Source of the DNA: Sutcliffiella horikoshii
GTDB lineage: Bacteria; Bacillota; Bacilli; Bacillales; Bacillaceae_I
Direction: 5' to 3'
Length of the DNA: 64,000 nt
Assembly: GCF_002157855.1 (NCBI RefSeq)
Contig: NZ_CP020880.1
Span: forward strand, 2,294,001-2,358,000
In this document: positions 7,376 to 15,746 of the stretch, piece by piece
Layout: each line of letters opens with the position of its first letter
How positions within the stretch are numbered: position 1 is the stretch's first letter
Translations under genes and position numbers: made by a program
The notes under the pieces: model-generated
Seen by the model: the letters and a program-made list of their open reading frames with translations, nothing else
Told to the model about the DNA's origin: nothing
Databases searched by the model: none

Positions 7376-8149
7376 TTATTTACCTTTGAAAGCCGGCTTT
7401 CTTTTTTCAATAAAAGAAGTTACCCCTTCTTTGTGGTCTTCTGATAAACCCGCAATTCGCTGACCATATGCTTCTTGTTCCAAATATTCTTCATACGTAA
7501 CGCTCCAACTAGCTTGTATGGATCGTTTAATGAGGCCAATTGCTTGTGTCGGCATACTTGCAAGTTTGTTTGCAAAAGCTTCCACTTCTTCGTTCCAACT
7601 GTCTACAGGGACCACTTTTGTAACAAGTCCGAGTTCTTTGGCTTGCTCTGCTTTTATTTTCTCTCCTAAAATAGCTAACTCCAATGCTTTTGCAGTTCCT
7701 ATTAACTTAGGGAGAAAATACAGATTTCCAGAGTCAGGTATCAACCCGACATGTATAAACGCCTGGACAAAGCTCGCTTTTTCAGAAGCAATTCGAAAAT
7801 CACATGCCAAGGCGAGACTGAAACCGGCACCTGCTGCAACACCATTAACAGCTGCAATGACAGGTTTTTCACAACGGGCCAGCTGTTTCATCATCGGCCC
7901 ATACCTTGTACGTAGCACATGTCCGTGATCCATATTTTCATCCACTTCTGCAAGGTCCTGGCCAGAGGAAAATGCCCTGCCCTCCCCTGTCATGACGATG
8001 GCCCGAACATTCTCATCTCCACTTGCTTGCTTTATTGCTTTCGTAATCTCTTTGTTCATCTGTTCTGTAAACGCATTCAATTTATCCGGTCGGTTCATGA
8101 TGACCCATGCAACCTGGTTCTCAATTTCATATTTAATGGTTTCAAACAT
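7376..8149 (-). CDS. paaG: Enoyl-CoA hydratase/isomerase, ring 1,2-epoxyphenylacetyl-CoA isomerase (PaaG)
   Basis: A 257-residue crotonase-fold protein. The oxyanion-hole segments are GRAFSSGQDLAEV and NGVAAGAGFSLALACD. The segment VGLIPDSGNLYFLPKLIG, with Asp rather than the hydratase Glu, is typical of PaaG, which isomerises the ring epoxide to oxepin-CoA. It therefore lacks the second glutamate expected of a hydratase. GGGGGAG precedes ATG 8149. It is 12 bp downstream of paaF in the operon. Confidence 0.88.
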   Translation of the reverse strand: MFETIKYEIENQVAWVIMNRPDKLNAFTEQMNKEITKAIKQASGDENVRAIVMTGEGRAFSSGQDLAEVDENMDHGHVLRTRYGPMMKQLARCEKPVIAAVNGVAAGAGFSLALACDFRIASEKASFVQAFIHVGLIPDSGNLYFLPKLIGTAKALELAILGEKIKAEQAKELGLVTKVVPVDSWNEEVEAFANKLASMPTQAIGLIKRSIQASWSVTYEEYLEQEAYGQRIAGLSEDHKEGVTSFIEKRKPAFKGK

Positions 8150-8161
8150 GGTATCTCCCCC

Positions 8162-8941
8162 TTAATCCCCTTCAAATTTAGGCTTGCGTTTTTCCTTAAA
8201 TGCACGCATGCCTTCTTTTTGATCGTTGGATGCAAACAAAAGATAAAAATTCTTTCGTTCGTATTGCATCCCTTCATAGACGGAATAGTCCACTGCCTTA
8301 TGGACAGATTCTTTGATCAAACGAAGGGAAAGAGGTGGTTGTTTTGCTATTTTTTTTGCAAAACGCATGGTTTCTTCTATTAATAATTCTTTTGGGATGA
8401 CCCGGTTAATCACTCCATAGTGCAAGGCTTCCTTTGCACTCATTCTATCACCGGTGAGCAGCCACTCCATTGCTTTGGATTTCCCCATTAGTTTTGTCAA
8501 TCTCTGGGTTCCACCAGCCCCAGGCATGACGCCAAGGCTAATTTCAGGAAAGCCGAATTCCGCATCATGAGCAGCAAATAGAATGTCACAGCACAGTGCG
8601 AGTTCAAAACCTCCCCCAAGGGCAAACCCTTGAACTGCACCAATTATAGGTTTCTTTACCCAAGCAAGGCGGTCCCATTCGGTGAATTGATTTAAGAGCT
8701 CCAGTTCAATGGCTGTAGCCTCTGCCATTTCATCGATATCTGCACCCGCCGCAAACGCGCGGCCGTTTCCAGCTAGGACCATGACTTTCACTTCATCGTT
8801 ACGGTCAAAATCTTCTAAAACGGTCACAATTTCTGTCACCATCGGCCGGTTGATTGCGTTCAACACTTTTGGTCTATTGAGTTTAACGATGCCTATCGAG
8901 CTTTCAATGGAAACTTCGATATATTCGTACGTATTACTCAT
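8162..8941 (-). CDS. paaF: Enoyl-CoA hydratase (PaaF-like, 2,3-dehydroadipyl-CoA hydratase)
   Basis: A 259-residue crotonase-family hydratase. Both catalytic glutamates are visible, in ALGGGFELALCCD and in GFPEISLGVMPGAGGTQRL, together with the GRAFAAGADIDEM oxyanion segment. These mark a true hydratase, complementary to the adjacent PaaG isomerase. In the phenylacetate pathway it would hydrate 2,3-dehydroadipyl-CoA. The start ATG overlaps the end of the EthD-family gene by 8 bp, so translation is probably coupled. Confidence 0.87.
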   Translation of the reverse strand: MSNTYEYIEVSIESSIGIVKLNRPKVLNAINRPMVTEIVTVLEDFDRNDEVKVMVLAGNGRAFAAGADIDEMAEATAIELELLNQFTEWDRLAWVKKPIIGAVQGFALGGGFELALCCDILFAAHDAEFGFPEISLGVMPGAGGTQRLTKLMGKSKAMEWLLTGDRMSAKEALHYGVINRVIPKELLIEETMRFAKKIAKQPPLSLRLIKESVHKAVDYSVYEGMQYERKNFYLLFASNDQKEGMRAFKEKRKPKFEGD

Positions 8942-9242
8942 TCACTTCTTCACCAATCATCAAAGTGACAAGATTGCCGGCGAAGCTCATTAAATCCTTT
9001 CCAGATGCTTTCGCTTCATCCGTTCTCATCGCTTGCTTTAACGCGTCATGGCTATCGTAATACATTTCACACATTAAATAGTACTTGCCTTCTCCGCCCA
9101 TTGGACTGCCTACGACTTTTGTTACTTCCATTTTGCGTAAGCCAGGGATTTTAGCAGTGATAGGTGCATGCGTGTCAAAGTAGTGCTGATCGAAAGCTTC
9201 CTTGTTTTCCGGGTGTTTGTAAAGCGCGATTAATTTTACCAT
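8934..9242 (-). CDS. EthD family protein of the phenylacetate operon
   Basis: A 102-residue dimeric alpha-beta barrel protein of the EthD family (VKLIALYKHPENKEAFDQHY at the N-terminus, DTHAPITAKIPGL next). Family members accompany oxygenase and ring-degradation systems, but their biochemical role is poorly known. Here the gene sits between paaD and paaF, overlapping paaF by 8 bp, so it is part of the phenylacetate operon. It could stabilise a reactive intermediate or assist the epoxidase. It is not a substitute for the PaaE reductase, because no flavin or iron-sulfur motif is visible. Confidence 0.8.
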   Translation of the reverse strand: MVKLIALYKHPENKEAFDQHYFDTHAPITAKIPGLRKMEVTKVVGSPMGGEGKYYLMCEMYYDSHDALKQAMRTDEAKASGKDLMSFAGNLVTLMIGEEVNE

Positions 9243-9334
9243 TCAAAATCTCTCCTTTTATGGGCTCTGATTATTCTCAAAGAGCCGTTATTTATGTAAT
9301 TGCCCAACAGAGTTTTTCTGTAAGGCAGGGGTAC

Positions 9335-9826
9335 TTACATCATGGTTGAAATAGGTTTCATTGCTTCGAAAGGATTTTTGCATCCTTTGCAGTAAAGAAT
9401 GCTTCTACAGGCGGTCGGGCCAAAGATGTTATCTAATGTTGTATAGGTCGATCCGCAATAAGGGCAATCCACATGCCATTCCCCGGAGTCATCCAGTGTT
9501 GGCGGTGGGGCAATTCCAAAATCTTGTAAATGAATTCTACCTTGTGCAGTAATGCGGTCAGATGTCCATGGTGGCTGATAGATGAAGTAAACTTGCACCT
9601 TTTTGAATAATGCTAAGTTATTAATCTCGTTTTCTACATTCTTTTTGATAATCTCCAGGGCTGGACATCCCATGAATGTAGGCAGCATCTGAATCGTCAC
9701 TTCCTGATTTTTTACATCGATTGCTTCCACCATACCGAGATCGACCACACTGACAGAATCTATTTCAGGATCTTTTACTTGCTGCAGGGCATCCCAAACC
9801 TTCATGATATTTACTTCTTCCTGCAT
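9335..9826 (-). CDS. paaD: Phenylacetyl-CoA epoxidase assembly subunit PaaD
   Basis: A 163-residue protein with an N-terminal MIP18/DUF59 domain (VKDPEIDSVSVVDLGMVEAI, then FMGCPALE with its conserved cysteine) and a C-terminal zinc-ribbon-like segment with the cysteines CPYCGSTYTT and CRSILYCKGC. PaaD is thought to help iron-sulfur or diiron centre assembly for the epoxidase. An internal ATG at 9805 is an alternative start. A 92-bp gap separates it from the EthD-family gene. Confidence 0.87.
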   Translation of the reverse strand: MQEEVNIMKVWDALQQVKDPEIDSVSVVDLGMVEAIDVKNQEVTIQMLPTFMGCPALEIIKKNVENEINNLALFKKVQVYFIYQPPWTSDRITAQGRIHLQDFGIAPPPTLDDSGEWHVDCPYCGSTYTTLDNIFGPTACRSILYCKGCKNPFEAMKPISTMM

Positions 9827-9868
9827 GATGTCATCATTCCTTTTTGTTGGGCTAAAAGGTGGATCAGC

Positions 9869-10690
9869 TTACCACACTGCTGCTGGATTGCTATTATAGA
9901 CTTCGCTCAACGTTAAGAGGGCATCATCCAAATCCTTGGTATGGTCACCCTTCCTGCCGTTTCCACTTTTCATTCCCATATTGGCAGGAAAGCTCATTTC
10001 CACTTTCTCAAACATATTCGTCATTTCTTCTGTAAAGCGAAGGCGAATATCTCCCTCTGAATCTATTAGTTGGTGCTGTGTAATCTGAACACCACTAGGT
10101 CCTAATGACAGTACACCATCAAATTCTTCTAACACTCTATCAATGGCCGCTTTCATTCTAGTCTTAGCTTCACCATTTGCTGTACACAATTGTCTGAACC
10201 AGGTTCTCCAGTGCAATAAGTGATAATAAAGTTCCATATTCACTTTTACAGCCACATGTTTCAGAGGTTCATAGGAGGAATTTTTCAATGCCTCCACTTT
10301 AATTTTCTTGGCTTGTGTGTAAAAATAATGCCTTACAACTGTGTAAGCCCAGTCATATTTAGGTTCGGTGAGATAAGTACCGGATCCGTTCACTTTTTCC
10401 AACAGAACGGCGTTCACCCTATCTGCTGCTTTTCTTCCATGTGCAAGTGCATCCATATCTCCTTCGCCTAGATCCTCAAGCAGTTGATAATACATGGCAG
10501 CATGCCCCATCGTGTCTTGATTTATGGAAGAAAAAGCAACGTCTTCTTCAATATGCGGTGCAAGGCCCAGCCATTCCGATCCCCTGTAGGCAATAATAAA
10601 ATCGTCGTCGGCCAGTTGATATAATAACGCTGTAAGGGCTTTATAATAGGATGCATCCTTTTTGGCTTCTTCTACAGTTGCTATATTCAT
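9869..10690 (-). CDS. paaC: Phenylacetyl-CoA epoxidase structural subunit PaaC
   Basis: A 273-residue ferritin-like helical protein that pairs with PaaA in the epoxidase core. Recognisable PaaC stretches are DDDFIIAYRGSEWLGLAPHIEEDVAFSS split over residues about 22-50, NQDTMGHAAMYY, and LGPSGVQITQHQL near the C-terminus. The diiron ligand set of PaaA is not repeated, as usual for this structural subunit. The start is set at ATG 10690, which overlaps the paaB stop as ATGA, rather than at an ATG 21 bases upstream inside paaB. Confidence 0.9.
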   Translation of the reverse strand: MNIATVEEAKKDASYYKALTALLYQLADDDFIIAYRGSEWLGLAPHIEEDVAFSSINQDTMGHAAMYYQLLEDLGEGDMDALAHGRKAADRVNAVLLEKVNGSGTYLTEPKYDWAYTVVRHYFYTQAKKIKVEALKNSSYEPLKHVAVKVNMELYYHLLHWRTWFRQLCTANGEAKTRMKAAIDRVLEEFDGVLSLGPSGVQITQHQLIDSEGDIRLRFTEEMTNMFEKVEMSFPANMGMKSGNGRKGDHTKDLDDALLTLSEVYNSNPAAVW

Positions 10691-11034
10691 CCTTTTTTCT
10701 TCCCTCCCCAAGACATGATTTCCTGTTCATCAAGCATCCCCTGCTCATAGTGGCGCCATTTTTTCTTCAAATACCCATAACCTTTCGTGTTTCGGTAGTC
10801 CTTATTGTCAATTCTCTGCAAAGATTGACGTTCTTCTTGAGACATCTTCCGAATATCACCGCGTTGTACCACCCAAATATCCACGGCAGGTTCCCGCCTC
10901 ATAAAGTTTTCTTGTGCCATGACAAGCGCAATTTCTTTGTTGGGAGCAAGTAGACTGAACTGATATTGCATCGGAGCTGTGTGAGTTCTTTTACTAAACA
11001 CTTCAAATTCTTTATAAAAGCCTTTTGTACTCAA
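10687..11034 (-). CDS. paaB: Phenylacetyl-CoA epoxidase subunit PaaB
   Basis: A 115-residue PaaB protein (FEVFSKRTHTAPMQYQFSLL, then ENFMRREPAVDIWVV). PaaB joins the PaaAC heterodimers into the active complex. It starts with TTG at 11034, with GGAGGAG eight bases before it. It lies between paaA (16 bp) and paaC (4-bp overlap) in the operon. Confidence 0.9.
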   Translation of the reverse strand: MSTKGFYKEFEVFSKRTHTAPMQYQFSLLAPNKEIALVMAQENFMRREPAVDIWVVQRGDIRKMSQEERQSLQRIDNKDYRNTKGYGYLKKKWRHYEQGMLDEQEIMSWGGKKKG

Positions 11035-11050
11035 TTTTTAAGCTCCTCCT

Positions 11051-12019
11051 TCACCCTGCTGTTGTTTCGGAGCTTAACGCTTCACGAACCCATGCATTAT
11101 TTTCGTGTGCAATCACTCTTAATCTCAGACGATCCTGTGATTTGGGGCCTTTATTTCTTATAATGTCTTTAAAGTTGTTCCAGTTGGGTTGTTTGTAAAT
11201 CCATTTTTCTTCTTTTTCATCAAAATGCATCGTTTCATCCGGCAAAGTTAAGCCAAGCGATAACACTCTTGGGATGTATTTAGTGAAAAAGTCCTGGCGA
11301 AGTTCTTCATTGCTTTTGGTGCGGATATTATATTTCATGGTAATATCTTGCTTTGATGTACCAGTTGTCGAAGCATCTGCCGGTCCAAAGAACATTAACA
11401 AAGCTTCCCACCAGCGATTAATAGAGTCTTGAATCATATTTCTTTGCTCTTCTGTTCCTTCTGCAAGCGCCATAATAATAGCTTCACCGTGTTGAGCATG
11501 AAAAACTTCTTCTGCACATATTCTCTTTAATGCCCTTGCATATGGTCCATAGGATGCATCTAACATATTCGTCTGTGATATGATGGCCGCTCCGTCAACA
11601 AGCCATCCGATAAGACCTGCATCACCCCAAGTCGGTGCTTCCATGTGAAACACATTATGAAACTTTAAATCTCCTGAAAATAAATCTTGCATAATTTCTT
11701 CACGGGATTTCCCGTAAGGCTCCATCAAATCTTCCGCCACTCGCAACAGAAGTTGTCCGTGTCCCATTTCATCTTGAACTTTCGCCATGATCCCAAGCTT
11801 TCTTTTTAACGTAGGAGCTTTTGGTACCCATTCCTTCTCTGGAAGCGCTCCCATTATTTCGCTGATTGCATGCATCGAAATCAGTTTAATTAATGTTTTA
11901 CGGTATTCTTCCGGCATCCAATCATCTGCTTCAATCTTTTCTCCCGCATGAATACGTTGCATAAAATGTTCATGTTTCTCATCTTCCGTCAAGCGGTCAA
12001 ACGATAATGAGTTGGTCAT
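11051..12019 (-). CDS. paaA: Phenylacetyl-CoA epoxidase catalytic subunit PaaA
   Basis: A 322-residue catalytic oxygenase subunit. It carries the diiron-binding ExxH elements VQDEMGHGQLLLR (about residue 98) and CAEEVFHAQHGEAI (about residue 170) inside a ferritin-like four-helix domain. It inserts one oxygen into phenylacetyl-CoA to make the ring 1,2-epoxide. It is the first gene of the operon, with an AGGAGG ribosome site and a strong promoter 40-70 bp upstream. Confidence 0.93.
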   Translation of the reverse strand: MTNSLSFDRLTEDEKHEHFMQRIHAGEKIEADDWMPEEYRKTLIKLISMHAISEIMGALPEKEWVPKAPTLKRKLGIMAKVQDEMGHGQLLLRVAEDLMEPYGKSREEIMQDLFSGDLKFHNVFHMEAPTWGDAGLIGWLVDGAAIISQTNMLDASYGPYARALKRICAEEVFHAQHGEAIIMALAEGTEEQRNMIQDSINRWWEALLMFFGPADASTTGTSKQDITMKYNIRTKSNEELRQDFFTKYIPRVLSLGLTLPDETMHFDEKEEKWIYKQPNWNNFKDIIRNKGPKSQDRLRLRVIAHENNAWVREALSSETTAG

Positions 12020-12039
12020 TTTCGCCGCCTCCTATTTCT

Positions 12040-12060
12040 ATAACGTTTATTTAACGTCAT
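12040..12060. promoter_or_regulatory. Candidate PaaX operator overlapping the paaA transcription start
   Basis: ATAACGTT (12040-12047) and its near complement AACGTCAT (12053-12060) form a 21-bp palindrome with one arm mismatch and a five-base centre. It lies at and just downstream of the -10 of the paaA promoter, an ideal position for a repressor. Confidence 0.6.
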
Positions 12061-12087
12061 TATAATATAATGTTATACGTTTATCAA
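12059..12087 (-). promoter_or_regulatory. Sigma-A promoter of the paaABCD operon
   Basis: On the minus strand TTGATA (12082-12087), a 17-bp spacer, and TATAAT (12059-12064) form a nearly consensus promoter 40 bp before the paaA start codon. Confidence 0.8.
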
Positions 12088-12106
12088 CACTGAAAGTTCT
12101 GAACCT

Positions 12107-13426
12107 TTAAGAATGCGAAAACCTTCGATCGACAATACGAACCGCTTTTCCTTCAGACCGGGGGATAGATCTAGGTTCCACCACGCTTGCTTTTACATGA
12201 ATCAAACATTTGGACTTCAAATCATATTCCACCTTTTGGGCAATGATCTTCATCATTTCCTGTCTTTTTACTGAGTCTGTTTGCAGAAATGTATGCGCTT
12301 GCATTTCTACCTGAACCTCGACAGTATCTAAGTTTTTCTCACGTGAAACGAAGATCTGATAGTGTGGTGCTAAATCTTTTATTTGCAATAATGTATGTTC
12401 AATCTCGGAAGGAAAGATATTAACCCCTCTAATAATTAACATATCATCAACTCTTCCTTTAACTCTCGACATTTTTGTTGTCGTCCGACCGCATGTACAT
12501 GTCTCTCTTTTAATAGAAGCTATGTCTCCGGTTCTGTATCGAATGATTGGCATGGCTTGCTTTGTAAGACTTGTAAACACAAGCTCCCCTACTTCACCCT
12601 CTGGCAGTATTTCCATGGTCTTTGGATCTATTACTTCTACATAAAAATGATCTTCGGCAACATGCAGACCATCCTGCGCCTCATGACATTCCATTGCCAC
12701 TCCAGGACCAATTACTTCACTTAATCCGTATATATCGCAAGCTTTAATTGCTAATTTATCTTCTAATGTTCTTCTCATCTCTTCCGACCAAGGCTCTGCT
12801 CCAAAAATTCCATATTGTAAAGAAGTCTTTTTTGGATTAATCCCTAAATCTACCATCCTGTCAGCAATGTTCAGCACATAAGAAGGTGTACCACAGATAA
12901 CCGAAGGCTTAAAATCTTGGATTAATTGGATTTGCCTATCTGTGTTCCCGCCGGAAACCGGAATTGTGATCATCCCAAGCCTTTCACTACCATAATGCAG
13001 TCCGAGTCCTCCCGTAAAAAGACCGTACCCGTAAGCATTATGAAGGATTTTCCCTTTTTTTCCTTCAGCCATGGAAATGGCACGTGCTGCAATATCGCTC
13101 CACATATTTATATCTTCTTGGGAGTAGGCCACAACTGTTGGCTTCCCGCTAGTTCCTGATGAAGCATGAAGCCGTGTTATTTGACTTCGCGGAATTGCAA
13201 ACAGTCCGAAAGGATAGTTCTCACGCAGTTCTTTTTTGGTGGTAAAGGGTAATTTGTGAATGTCATGGATGGTTTGAACATCAGAAGGTGTGATTGTAAA
13301 ATTGGTTAATTTTTGTCTATAAAAAGGAACATGTTGAAAGACTTTCTGTACGGTGTCTCTCAACCTGGAGGATTGAAGGAGTTGCATCTCTGATAAAGAT
13401 AGGGTTTCAGAATCATGTAAGATCAT
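12107..13426 (-). CDS. paaK: Phenylacetate-CoA ligase
   Basis: A 439-residue AMP-forming ligase that activates phenylacetate to phenylacetyl-CoA, the entry step and source of the PaaX effector. Visible motifs are the P-loop-like HASSGTSGKPTVVAYS, the adenylate-binding DIYGLSEVIGPGVAMEC, YRTGDIASI, and IRGVNIFPSEIE of the PaaK family. The ATG at 13426 is chosen because AAAGGGG stands eight bases before it; an upstream GTG at 13444 is less likely. It is transcribed separately from paaABCD, with an ATAACG half-site upstream at 13454. Confidence 0.92.
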   Translation of the reverse strand: MILHDSETLSLSEMQLLQSSRLRDTVQKVFQHVPFYRQKLTNFTITPSDVQTIHDIHKLPFTTKKELRENYPFGLFAIPRSQITRLHASSGTSGKPTVVAYSQEDINMWSDIAARAISMAEGKKGKILHNAYGYGLFTGGLGLHYGSERLGMITIPVSGGNTDRQIQLIQDFKPSVICGTPSYVLNIADRMVDLGINPKKTSLQYGIFGAEPWSEEMRRTLEDKLAIKACDIYGLSEVIGPGVAMECHEAQDGLHVAEDHFYVEVIDPKTMEILPEGEVGELVFTSLTKQAMPIIRYRTGDIASIKRETCTCGRTTTKMSRVKGRVDDMLIIRGVNIFPSEIEHTLLQIKDLAPHYQIFVSREKNLDTVEVQVEMQAHTFLQTDSVKRQEMMKIIAQKVEYDLKSKCLIHVKASVVEPRSIPRSEGKAVRIVDRRFSHS

Positions 13427-13563
13427 CGATATTTCCCCTTTCACTTTTTTAATATAACGAAATTATTCCGACATCATACAATATGTAATATTGTTCAACA
13501 TCATTAAAATAACCTTGAAGGGGAGAAATGTCAACTGATAATTCTGAAGATTCTATTTTCATA

Positions 13564-13598
13564 ATAAAAAAGCAGAGGCTATTAGCTCATCTGCTTTT
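13564..13598 (-). terminator. Rho-independent terminator of the DUF2812 gene
   Basis: On the minus strand AAAAGCAGA pairs with TCTGCTTTTT at the stop codon, with T-rich sequence following. Confidence 0.75.
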
Positions 13599-14763
13599 AC
13601 TCCGTTATTTTTTGTTCCATTGCATGAATGATTTTTTCAATAGATTCATTGCCAAAATAGGTAACATAATAGATAATATGACCCCTTCTCGAGAGGATTG
13701 AATTCTCTAATACGTACAGTTCATCAAATGCAGTTGTATTAGTAAGGGTAGCATCACCTCTATGAAGCTCTTCTTCCCTGTCAATTAAATGTTGGAATAG
13801 TCTTTCGGCTAAAAAATCGTTCCTCACAACATATTGACGCGAGGTCAAGGAAGGCCGGTAAGGTCCACTTCCATCTTCCCATTGCTCCCCTTCTACTTCG
13901 ACAAGTTGATTGAGTTCGTTTTGCTCTGGTACAAGGATGCTGGAACTTACAGAGTAGAAATTGTCACGATTACTATCTTTTTCATAAACATAGGGCTCTT
14001 GATTGTTACTATCAGTAAAATCTTTCATCTGGACGACAGGTACTTCCCCTTCTGGAAGAGGTGGATAACTATTTGCCGCAGTTGTATTGCCCAATTTACT
14101 AACCTCATATAGGAAAACAACTACAAAAAACGTAATTAGGCTTAATCCTATTATCTTCTTTTGCCAATATTTTTTTCGAAAGTCAGACGCTGGTTGAATT
14201 CCTTTGTTGGAATGGAGTATGTTTATTAACTTATTTAAGTGGATTAGTCCCTTTAAAATCAACAAATTTATACCAAAGAAAATGAGGATTTGCACAAGTG
14301 GAAACAAAAATTCATCATCTAGATAATTTCTTACAGGATCTAATGTAAGCATGAATACAGCTAAAGCTATGCCTATCAATGTGAGTAAAGAAATGAAATA
14401 TGCTCTTGTCTTTAAACTGCTTCTTAATAGTCTCAAAGACTCTGCTTGTTGGATTGGATCTGTATGTTTTTCTCTTTCGGAACTTTCAGGATTGTTTCGG
14501 AAAAAATGCAGGTGGCCTCTTGAAGCAACATAATTCCATCCTGCTTGTTCATATTGTTCCAGTTGTTCAGGATTTTGACTGATAGGTTCTTTAAAAATGT
14601 CTGTTTTGAAGGTAATTGTCTGAGGTACGGCTTTCTTAAAGTGTGCTGTCAGCCTTGTCATTTTTGTAAGTTCCCAGCCTTTTGTTGCCATATCAGAGAG
14701 CCATGCTTCTTGTTCGCCTATCTGCCATAGGTCCAACCATAATATCTTTTTCTTTATTTTCAA
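13597..14763 (-). CDS. DUF2812 domain membrane protein
   Basis: A 388-residue protein. The N-terminal about 100 residues match the DUF2812 pattern (KIKKKILWLDLWQIGEQEAW, then LSDMATKGWELTKM). Hydrophobic segments follow at about residues 130-155, 155-175 and 210-232, and then an extracytoplasmic tail to the end. DUF2812 proteins are of unknown biochemical function, often encoded beside PadR-type regulators; none is adjacent here. It starts with TTG 14763, preceded by AAGGATG. Confidence 0.72.
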   Translation of the reverse strand: MKIKKKILWLDLWQIGEQEAWLSDMATKGWELTKMTRLTAHFKKAVPQTITFKTDIFKEPISQNPEQLEQYEQAGWNYVASRGHLHFFRNNPESSEREKHTDPIQQAESLRLLRSSLKTRAYFISLLTLIGIALAVFMLTLDPVRNYLDDEFLFPLVQILIFFGINLLILKGLIHLNKLINILHSNKGIQPASDFRKKYWQKKIIGLSLITFFVVVFLYEVSKLGNTTAANSYPPLPEGEVPVVQMKDFTDSNNQEPYVYEKDSNRDNFYSVSSSILVPEQNELNQLVEVEGEQWEDGSGPYRPSLTSRQYVVRNDFLAERLFQHLIDREEELHRGDATLTNTTAFDELYVLENSILSRRGHIIYYVTYFGNESIEKIIHAMEQKITE

Positions 14764-14869
14764 GTGCTAGTCATCCTTCCCCAATAGATCTTTGCTCTAA
14801 CCTTAATAGTATATTAGAACGATTTGGGGGTAAAGGGAATATTTTCAAATAAGTGAGTGGTTAACTGGG

Positions 14870-15022
14870 GATGAGAACCCCTCTGCTCCTTTTTTCTTGT
14901 CATTCGGGTCTTTATACCTCCGATGAGGACTTCTCTCCTCCGTTTTCCTTGTCACTCATGTCTTCATGCCATCGATGAGGACCCCTCTTCTCCTTTTCCC
15001 TAGTCACCGAGGTCCTCATCAC
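14870..15022. repeat. 52-bp tandem repeat, three copies
   Basis: Imperfect copies start at 14870, 14922 and 14974, each opening GATGAGRAC and carrying a CTCCTTTTYC-like tract and a GTCAYTC-like element. The first two are each exactly 52 bp; the third is about 49 bp. The array fills most of the gap between the DUF2812 start and the bshB2 terminator. No ORF is supported here. Confidence 0.75.
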
Positions 15023-15023
15023 A

Positions 15024-15055
15024 AAAACAAAAAACCAGGAGCCCTGATCTCCTGA
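15024..15055 (-). terminator. Rho-independent terminator of bshB2
   Basis: On the minus strand CAGGAG pairs with CTCCTG around a short loop, followed by GTTTTTTGTTTTTG. Confidence 0.7.
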
Positions 15056-15062
15056 TTTTTTC

Positions 15063-15728
15063 TTATACTTTATACGTCCAGAATGTTTCTCGGTATAACC
15101 AATCCTCTATTTCTGGTGCGTTTTCTTTTAACTGTTTCTCCATCAGCTCCACCCATCCGCTTGTTTGGGATTTGTGTGCTTTGATGGCTTTCAGCTTTTC
15201 TTCTGCAACGGATCGGATATCAATCATCACATCTGGTTCGCCTATCAGTTCTACGCTGTTTTTTAAAATAGCTTTTCCATAAACAGTTGGTCTGTCCTGT
15301 TCAGGAAGTCTTCTGACTGCTATGGCAACCGCATTACTCATAGCATCATGGTCAGGGTGAACGCCGTGTTCTGGGTAGAAAGTAAGGACCAAGCTTGGGT
15401 TCAACTCAACTAGCGCTTTATGAACTATGTCAGCAAGGTATTCTTCATCCTCAAACTCCAACGTTTTATCATGAAGGCCAAGCATACGCAAGTCCTCAAT
15501 TCCCATGACTTTGCACGCATCCAATAATTCTTTTCTGCGCACTTCGGGAAGTGTCTCACGGTTTGCAAATAAGGGATTGCCAAGATTTCGTCCCATTTGC
15601 CCAAGTGTTCCGCACAAATAGGTAACTGGAACTCCGCTTTGGGTAAACTGTTTGATGGTGCCAGATGAGCTAAATGCCTCATCATCTGGATGTGGAAATA
15701 CTACCAGTACGTGTCTTTCTGCTTCCAT
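15063..15728 (-). CDS. bshB2: Bacillithiol biosynthesis deacetylase BshB2
   Basis: A 221-residue LmbE/PIG-L family zinc deacetylase. The metal-binding motif PHPDDEAF is near the N-terminus and the second histidine set is in EHGVHPDHDAM. It removes acetate from GlcNAc-malate in bacillithiol synthesis, or acts on related conjugates. Its partner gene yojF lies immediately upstream, as in B. subtilis yojF-yojG. A terminator follows. Confidence 0.9.
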   Translation of the reverse strand: MEAERHVLVVFPHPDDEAFSSSGTIKQFTQSGVPVTYLCGTLGQMGRNLGNPLFANRETLPEVRRKELLDACKVMGIEDLRMLGLHDKTLEFEDEEYLADIVHKALVELNPSLVLTFYPEHGVHPDHDAMSNAVAIAVRRLPEQDRPTVYGKAILKNSVELIGEPDVMIDIRSVAEEKLKAIKAHKSQTSGWVELMEKQLKENAPEIEDWLYRETFWTYKV

Positions 15729-15746
15729 TCTTTTCTCTCCCTTCCC

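Noticed and set aside
10651-10953. Plus-strand ORF opposite paaB/paaC
   Set aside because: A shadow of well-identified minus-strand genes, as are most long plus-strand ORFs between 1 and 42 kb.
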